A stretch of 64,000 nt of DNA, taken from contig CANMNB010000005.1 in NCBI GenBank assembly GCA_947499145.1, forward strand, positions 248,001 to 312,000, written 5' to 3'. Shown here piece by piece: positions 59,124 through 64,000 of this stretch; within the stretch, counting starts at the first letter, position 1, and every line of letters begins with the position of its first letter. A program made the translations under genes and the position numbers. The notes beneath the pieces are model-generated. The model was not told where the DNA came from. It saw only the letters and a program-made list of their open reading frames with translations, and ran no database searches. Source of the DNA: an uncultured Arachnia sp. (GTDB lineage Bacteria; Actinomycetota; Actinomycetes; Propionibacteriales; Propionibacteriaceae).

Positions 59124-61247
59124 GTGACCACCCCGCCGCGCTGGCTGCGCTACGCCCTGCCCCTCGTCCTGATCACGATCTGGTTCATCGTCGCCGGGAT
59201 CGGGGGCCCGTACTTCGGGCGGGTCGACGAGGTCTCTTCGAACGACCAAGCGAGTTTCCTCCCCGCCAGCGCGGACGCCACCCAGGTGAGCGAGCGGTTC
59301 AGCGACTTCGTGGGCGACGACACCATCCCGGCCATCATCCTCGCGACGTCGGAGTCCACCCTCGACGAGGCGACGGTCTCCGAGCTGGAAGCTGCTGTCG
59401 CCGCGGTCGCCGACCTGGATGCCGTCGACCAGGTCTCCCCCCTGATCGTCGCCGAGGACGGGCTCGCCGCCCAGGCGTTCGCGCCGCTGGACACCGACGC
59501 CGAGATCGACGGGACCGTGGAGGAGATCCGTGCGCTGCTCGACGACCGGCTCCCCGAGGGGGTCACCCACCACGTCACCGGCCCAGCGGGCTTCACCGCC
59601 GACCTGACCGCAGCGTTCGGCGGCATCGACGGCCTGCTCCTCCTGGTGACCCTCTCCGCGGTGCTTGTGATCCTCCTCGTGGTCTACCGCTCCCTGCTGC
59701 TGCCATTCCTCGTGCTCATCACCAGCCTGTTCGCGCTGTGCGCCGCGCTGCTGACCAACTGGTGGCTCGCCAAGACCGGGATCGTCTCGCTCAATGGCCA
59801 GACCCAGGGCATCCTCTTCATCCTCGTCATCGGCGCGGCCACCGACTACTCGCTGCTCTACACCGCGCGGTACTCCGAGGAACTGCGCCGCCACCCGACG
59901 AAGCACGCAGCGACCGTCGCCACCCTCAGGGGTGTCATTGAACCCATTGCCGCATCCGGCGGCACCGTCATCGCCGGTCTGCTGTGTCTGCTGCTGAGTG
60001 ATCTCTCGTCGAACAAGTCCCTCGGTCCCGTGGCCTCCATCGGCATCGTGTTCGCGATGCTCGGCGCACTCACGCTCCTCCCCGCGATGCTGTACATGCT
60101 GGGCCGCTCGGCGTTCTGGCCACGGCGCCCCAGCTACGACGCGGACCGCTCCGAGGACGCTTGGGTGCGCGCCGGTGCCTACGCCGCCACGGGCCGCTTC
60201 ATCGCCCGTCGACCGCGACTGGTGTGGATCGCCTGCGTCGTGCTGTTGGCGATCGGCGCCGCCTTCGCCCCCACCCTCAAGGCCGACGGCGTGCCCGCCA
60301 GCGAGTTCGTGCTCGGCGCCTCCGACGCCCGGGACGGCCAGGAGGCCCTGGCCGAGCACTTCCCCGGCGGCTCCGGGGACCCGGCCAACGTGTTGACCGA
60401 CGAGGAGGACCTCGCCGAGGTAGCCGGCATCCTGCTCGCCACCGACGGCGTCTCCTCCGTCTCCGTGCTGTCCGAGGAGTCCCCGGCCGGATCCGCCCCG
60501 GTCACCGAGGACGGCATCCAGGCCTTCGGGCCGCCCGGGACCCCTGCGCCTGCACCGACCGTGAGCGACGGCCAGGTCCTGCTCCAGGCCACCCTCGAGG
60601 ACGCCGCGGACAGCGAGGAGGCCGCCGCCACCGTCCGTGCGCTGCGCGCCGAGATCGGGGACAGGGCGCTGGTGGGCGGCACGACGGCTGTCGCCGTCGA
60701 CACCAACGACACCTCCATCCGCGACCGCAACCTCATCATCCCGCTGGTGCTCGCCGTCATCCTGGTGATCCTCATCGGGCTGCTGCGCAGTGTGCTGGCC
60801 CCGGTGCTGCTCGTCGCGACGACGGTGCTGTCCTTCGGCACCGCGATGGGCACGGCCGCGATCGTGTTCAACCACGTGCTGGACCTGCCGGGCGCCGACC
60901 CGTCGGTGCCGCTCTACGGCTTCGTGTTCCTCGTCGCGCTGGGGATCGACTACAACATCTTCCTCATGACCCGCGTCCGCGAAGAGTCGCTGAATCACGG
61001 GACGCGCGACGGCATCCTCCGGGGCCTCGCCGTGACCGGCGGTGTCATCACCTCCGCAGGCATCGTCTTGGCGGCGACGTTCGCGGCGCTGGCCGTGATC
61101 CCGATCCTGTTCCTGCTCCAACTGGCGTTCATCGTGGCGTTCGGCGTTCTCCTCGACACCTTCTTCGTGCGGACCCTGCTGGTGCCGGCCCTCGGCCTCG
61201 ACATCGGTCGCGCGATCTGGTGGCCGGCTCGCCGACCGGAGAGGTGA
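59124..61247 (+). CDS. MMPL-family RND transporter
   Basis: A 707-residue protein with two repeats, each of one helix, an extracellular domain and five helices. The proton-relay Asp-Tyr pairs are visible in both repeats: GAATDYSLLYTARYSEEL near residue 248 and LGIDYNIFLMTRVREE near residue 610. Family members export lipids, peptides or drugs. It lacks the long C-terminal tail of MmpL3. The substrate is unknown. GTG 59124 is preferred for its -10. It ends three bases from the convergent GH67 gene. Confidence 0.88.
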   Translation: MTTPPRWLRYALPLVLITIWFIVAGIGGPYFGRVDEVSSNDQASFLPASADATQVSERFSDFVGDDTIPAIILATSESTLDEATVSELEAAVAAVADLDAVDQVSPLIVAEDGLAAQAFAPLDTDAEIDGTVEEIRALLDDRLPEGVTHHVTGPAGFTADLTAAFGGIDGLLLLVTLSAVLVILLVVYRSLLLPFLVLITSLFALCAALLTNWWLAKTGIVSLNGQTQGILFILVIGAATDYSLLYTARYSEELRRHPTKHAATVATLRGVIEPIAASGGTVIAGLLCLLLSDLSSNKSLGPVASIGIVFAMLGALTLLPAMLYMLGRSAFWPRRPSYDADRSEDAWVRAGAYAATGRFIARRPRLVWIACVVLLAIGAAFAPTLKADGVPASEFVLGASDARDGQEALAEHFPGGSGDPANVLTDEEDLAEVAGILLATDGVSSVSVLSEESPAGSAPVTEDGIQAFGPPGTPAPAPTVSDGQVLLQATLEDAADSEEAAATVRALRAEIGDRALVGGTTAVAVDTNDTSIRDRNLIIPLVLAVILVILIGLLRSVLAPVLLVATTVLSFGTAMGTAAIVFNHVLDLPGADPSVPLYGFVFLVALGIDYNIFLMTRVREESLNHGTRDGILRGLAVTGGVITSAGIVLAATFAALAVIPILFLLQLAFIVAFGVLLDTFFVRTLLVPALGLDIGRAIWWPARRPER

Positions 61248-61250
61248 GCC

Positions 61251-63221
61251 TCAGGGATGGATGGGGCGCCCTCGCTCGTCGGGGATGCCCGATTTCCGCA
61301 GGAAGTAGGTGTTGACCTGGTCGCGCCACTCCGTCGCACTCCGGAGCTGTTCGGCCAGGCGAACGTCCACGTTGTCACGCACCGCAGCCGGGAACCTGTC
61401 GCGCACCCCTGACCACTGGGCCATCATCGCCTCGACCTTCTCGACGCCCTCGAAGTGCGTGTCGTAGATGTGCTGCACGACGGTCCGGCCGTCATTCAGG
61501 ACGTGGGTGTAGGGCACGTGGTGGAAGAACAGCACCAGCTCGTCGGGGCAGTCCTCCAGCCGCTCGTAGCGCTCCGCCACGACGTCGGGATACTGGCCGA
61601 CCATGCCCGTGCCGGTGGCCACGGTCCGGTCGACGCCGACGCCGTCGCGGTCCGCGAAATGGTAGGTGCCCCAAGGCGAGTACTCGTACCCGTCGACTGA
61701 CGGTCCATAGTGGTGGCCGGGCGACACCATGAAGCCGACCCCGAGCGGGGCCGTGTAGTCCTCATAGGTGCGCCAGGAGCCGAGCATCAAGCGGCGCAGC
61801 ACTGCCGCGGCCTCCTCGTCGAGGTCATAGCTGGCGGCGATCCACTCGTCCAACAGGTCCGCCGGGTCCAGCGACGGGTCCCAGGCGAGTCGACAGTAGC
61901 CGTAGAGGTTGGCCTGGGCGAGGGCATGGCCGGTCCAGTTCCAGTCCATGCCGACGTTCGAGACCGCCGTCAGGCCCGCCAGGGGTCTGGCCCCCGGCAG
62001 GAGTGACTCCCACAGGCACGGTCCGCCGTCCGGCTCCCACCCGACTCCGAAGTCGAGGACCTCACGCCACATCGGGGGGAGGTAGCACAGGTGCCGTTGC
62101 TGCCCCGTGTACTCCTGGGTGACCTGCAGCTCGACCGCGATGTTGGTGTCACGCAGCCGCGTGAGCAGTGGGGAGACCGGCTCCCGGGTCTGGAAGTCCA
62201 TCGGGCCGTGCTTGACCTGCAGCACGACGTTCTGGGCGAACTGGCCATCGAGTGGTGCGAAGTGGTCGGCGGCGGCCCGCGCACGGTCGGTGCTGCGGTC
62301 GCGCCAGTCCTGGAGGTGGTTGTAGACGAAGCAGCGCCAGAACACGCGGCCTCCGTGCGGCGCCAGCGCCTCCGCGAGCATGTTGGCGCCCTCGACGTGG
62401 TTGCGGCCGTACTGGAACGGCCCCGGTCGGTTCTCGGAATCGGCCTTCACGACGAAACCCCCGAACCCGTCGATGGCGTCGAAGACCTCTGCAGTGGTCT
62501 TCGCCCACCAGCGGCGCACATCCGGGTCCAGAGGATCCGCCGTCTCCGTCGCCCCCACGGTCAAGGGGGAAGCGAAGTTGACGGCCACGTACGGGGTGAT
62601 CCCGTACTCCAGCAGGATCCCGGCCAGGCGTGCGAGGTCGTTGCGGCGGCTCATGATGAGGGTCGTCTCGACGTCGTCCACGTTGACGTTGTTGACGCAC
62701 AGGGCGTTGATGCCGCAAGCGGCGACGAGGCGGACGTAGTCCCGGAACCGTGACAGGTCGCTGCGCACCTCACCATCGGCGAAGGCGACCGAGGCTCCGG
62801 AATACCCGCGCTCCACCGGCCCCATCACGGGGTGGTGGCTCATGTTGTCCCAGTCGTTCAGCATCCGGATCTCGGTGGCGGGCTGCCAGTCGCCCACCCG
62901 GATGTGATCCACCCCGTGGACCCACAGCGCGAGGAAGCCACGGACGACCGCCGCGTCGCTGCCGGCGCGCACGTGGAGGCTCTCCCCGTCACGCTCCACG
63001 ACGAAACCGTCGTCCGGCATCCCCCCGGCACGCTCCACCCGCACGGTTCGGACCGAGCCCTGGCGGGGGTTCCTGCTGGCTGCCTGCAGGGCACGATGAT
63101 CGCGAGCGACGACGGCGAGTCCGGCCCCCTCGCCCCGGGTCTCGAGGTGGCACGCGGCCAGCCGGTCGGCATGGGGCCCCCCGAGCCATGCCCAGTCGCC
63201 ATCGGTGAACAGCCCATCCAT
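61251..63221 (-). CDS. GH67-family alpha-glucuronidase
   Basis: A 656-residue enzyme that removes 4-O-methyl-glucuronic acid from xylo-oligosaccharides. The GH67 core is seen in ITPYVAVNFASP, GGFVVKADSENRPGP with acid residues, QVTQEYTGQQRH with a catalytic Glu, and WNWTGHALAQANLYG. No signal peptide, so it acts on imported oligosaccharides. ATG 63221 is chosen as the conserved domain begins soon after; a start at 63266 is possible. The divergent LacI regulator is its likely controller, and transport genes may lie beyond the right edge. Confidence 0.87.
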   Translation of the reverse strand: MDGLFTDGDWAWLGGPHADRLAACHLETRGEGAGLAVVARDHRALQAASRNPRQGSVRTVRVERAGGMPDDGFVVERDGESLHVRAGSDAAVVRGFLALWVHGVDHIRVGDWQPATEIRMLNDWDNMSHHPVMGPVERGYSGASVAFADGEVRSDLSRFRDYVRLVAACGINALCVNNVNVDDVETTLIMSRRNDLARLAGILLEYGITPYVAVNFASPLTVGATETADPLDPDVRRWWAKTTAEVFDAIDGFGGFVVKADSENRPGPFQYGRNHVEGANMLAEALAPHGGRVFWRCFVYNHLQDWRDRSTDRARAAADHFAPLDGQFAQNVVLQVKHGPMDFQTREPVSPLLTRLRDTNIAVELQVTQEYTGQQRHLCYLPPMWREVLDFGVGWEPDGGPCLWESLLPGARPLAGLTAVSNVGMDWNWTGHALAQANLYGYCRLAWDPSLDPADLLDEWIAASYDLDEEAAAVLRRLMLGSWRTYEDYTAPLGVGFMVSPGHHYGPSVDGYEYSPWGTYHFADRDGVGVDRTVATGTGMVGQYPDVVAERYERLEDCPDELVLFFHHVPYTHVLNDGRTVVQHIYDTHFEGVEKVEAMMAQWSGVRDRFPAAVRDNVDVRLAEQLRSATEWRDQVNTYFLRKSGIPDERGRPIHP

Positions 63222-63266
63222 CGCTCTCGAACCCCTCGTCGTCGGGAAAGTTTCTTCTCCACCCAA

Positions 63267-63296
63267 AACCTAGGCCGCGCCGTCGGGGTCCTTCAA
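63267..63296 (-). promoter_or_regulatory. Predicted promoter of the GH67 gene
   Basis: On the minus strand TTGAAG (63296-63291), an 18-nt spacer, TAGGTT (63272-63267); start of transcription near 63260. Confidence 0.5.
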
Positions 63297-63317
63297 CCCC
63301 CACCGGTTGCCAACGCC

Positions 63318-63346
63318 TTGACAAGCACGGGCGCGGGTCCTACCTT
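63318..63346 (+). promoter_or_regulatory. Promoter of the LacI-family regulator
   Basis: Consensus TTGACA (63318-63323), a 17-nt spacer, TACCTT (63341-63346). Confidence 0.7.
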
Positions 63347-63361
63347 CCGGACATGGCAAAG

Positions 63362-63381
63362 TTGCGCAAGTCGACGCGACT
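63362..63381. promoter_or_regulatory. Palindromic candidate operator in the lacI leader
   Basis: TTGCGCAA (63362-63369) overlaps AGTCG-ACG-CGACT (63369-63381). CG-centred palindromes of this sort are typical LacI-family sites; placed just past the start of transcription, they would allow autoregulation. Confidence 0.45.
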
Positions 63382-63395
63382 GGTTGCCTGCTGAC

Positions 63396-64000
63396 ATGAG
63401 ACCGCCCTCCACCCGCGTCACCATCGTCGCCGTCGCCGACGCCGCCGGGGTCTCGGTCCCCACGGTCTCCAAGGTCCTCAACGGCCGCTCCGACGTCTCG
63501 GCCGACACCCGCGAGCGGGTGGAGGAGGTCATCCGACGACTGGGCTACCAGCGCCGGCCCCGGAAGCACGCCTCGGCCTCCCCCGTGATCGACCTGGTCT
63601 TCAGCCAGATCGAGAGCCTGTGGGCCGTCGAGCTCATCCGTGGTGTGCAGGACGAGGCGCAGCGACGCGGCGCAGGTGTGGTGATCAGCGAGTGCGGCGG
63701 ACAGCGACACCCACGGCAGGAGTGGCTCGAGTCCGTGCTGGAACGGAAGCCGCTCGGGGTCGTTCTCGTCTTCTCCGACCTGACGGGCGAGCAGCGAGCC
63801 CAGCTGGAATCCCGGTCCATCCCCCACGTGGTCGTCGATCCGGCGGGCGACCCCCACGGCTCCACGCCCTCGATCGGCAGCTCGCACTTCGTGGGCGGCC
63901 GACTGGCCACGCAGCACCTCATCGAGCTGGGGCATCGCCGCATCGCGGCGATCTCGGGACGCATGGACACCATTGCGGGGCGCTCCCGGCTGGCGGCCTT
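63396..64000 (+). CDS. LacI-family transcriptional regulator, cut by window edge
   Basis: The first 201 codons are present; the gene runs off the right end. The N-terminal LacI helix-turn-helix is clear (VTIVAVADAAGVSVPTVSKVLN, hinge helix with ADTRERVEEVIRRLGY), followed by a periplasmic-binding-like sensor domain starting IDLVFSQIESLWAVELIRG and with the typical GGRLATQHLIELGHRRIA. It is divergent from the GH67 gene and probably represses it until a glucurono-xylo-oligosaccharide or related sugar binds. ATG 63396 is the only start near the conserved HTH. Confidence 0.88.
   Translation, partial: MRPPSTRVTIVAVADAAGVSVPTVSKVLNGRSDVSADTRERVEEVIRRLGYQRRPRKHASASPVIDLVFSQIESLWAVELIRGVQDEAQRRGAGVVISECGGQRHPRQEWLESVLERKPLGVVLVFSDLTGEQRAQLESRSIPHVVVDPAGDPHGSTPSIGSSHFVGGRLATQHLIELGHRRIAAISGRMDTIAGRSRLAA

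Overview
This window is high-GC actinobacterial chromosome. The gene order matches the conserved block that runs in Mycobacterium tuberculosis from Rv2172c to Rv2220: metF-like, idsA-type prenyl synthase, pknL, aroG, plsC, NlpC/P60, DEDD exonuclease/GIY-YIG fusion, trpD, ctaE-qcrCAB, ctaC, erpA, glycerate kinase, pepA, sucB, lipB-lipA, DUF4191, RDD, glnA. The missing mycolate-type genes, the aa3 oxidase genes gathered as ctaC-ctaD-ctaF, and the GH67/LacI sugar locus suggest a Propionibacteriaceae-like organism. That family-level placement is inference from recalled synteny and was not computed.

Layout. 1-4.6 kb: an SOS mutagenesis operon (DUF6504 protein, dnaE2, dinB cut by the window edge) read leftward from a promoter with a perfect LexA box. 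4.4-5.0 kb: an intergenic stretch holding three kinds of repeat. 5-8 kb: an FAD-type protein, a small membrane protein and a CcdA/DsbA-like thiol redox pair. 8-15.4 kb: HelD-type RNA polymerase recycling ATPase, metF, prenyl diphosphate synthase, a degenerate ThiE-like protein and a PASTA Ser/Thr kinase. 15.4-23.7 kb: EamA exporter, threonine aldolase, class II DAHP synthase, a plsC / sensor kinase / response regulator operon, esterase, and an NlpC/P60 wall hydrolase. 23.8-30.5 kb: exonuclease-nuclease fusion, cyclophilin, a membrane-anchored protein, a prepilin-type peptidase, and a ctaG / receiver-like / trpD operon. 30.6-39.7 kb: the respiratory supercomplex genes (ctaE-qcrC-qcrA-qcrB forward; ctaC-ctaD-ctaF reverse) on either side of guaB1. 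39.8-50.9 kb: erpA, pspA-pspAA-glycerate kinase, DUF3043, pepA, sucB, rarD, lipB, lipA, DUF4191. 50.9-58.3 kb: ABC-F ATPase, an AAA ATPase, an AcuI/YhdH reductase, RDD protein, glnA and a dicarboxylate/amino-acid symporter. 58.5-64 kb: a CxxC membrane protein behind a copper-repressor-like palindrome, an MMPL transporter, a GH67 alpha-glucuronidase and a divergent LacI regulator cut by the right edge.

The genes work together mainly in aerobic respiration (bc1-aa3 chain, assembly factor, haem/thiol maturation), lipoate-dependent TCA metabolism (sucB, lipA, lipB), nitrogen assimilation (glnA), aromatic amino-acid synthesis (aroG, trpD), envelope homeostasis (pspA, PASTA kinase, NlpC/P60) and DNA damage response. 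No phage, IS element, CRISPR array, rRNA or tRNA gene was seen.

Two genome-scale patterns stand out. First, about 18 genes have a -10 hexamer (TANNNT or NATAAT) placed 6-8 nt before the start codon, implying leaderless mRNAs; I used this to choose several starts. Second, three dispersed intergenic repeat families occur: a BIME-like pair of 25-nt palindromes, a 78-80 bp palindromic direct repeat, and a long inverted repeat carrying GTGCACGAAGGGG.
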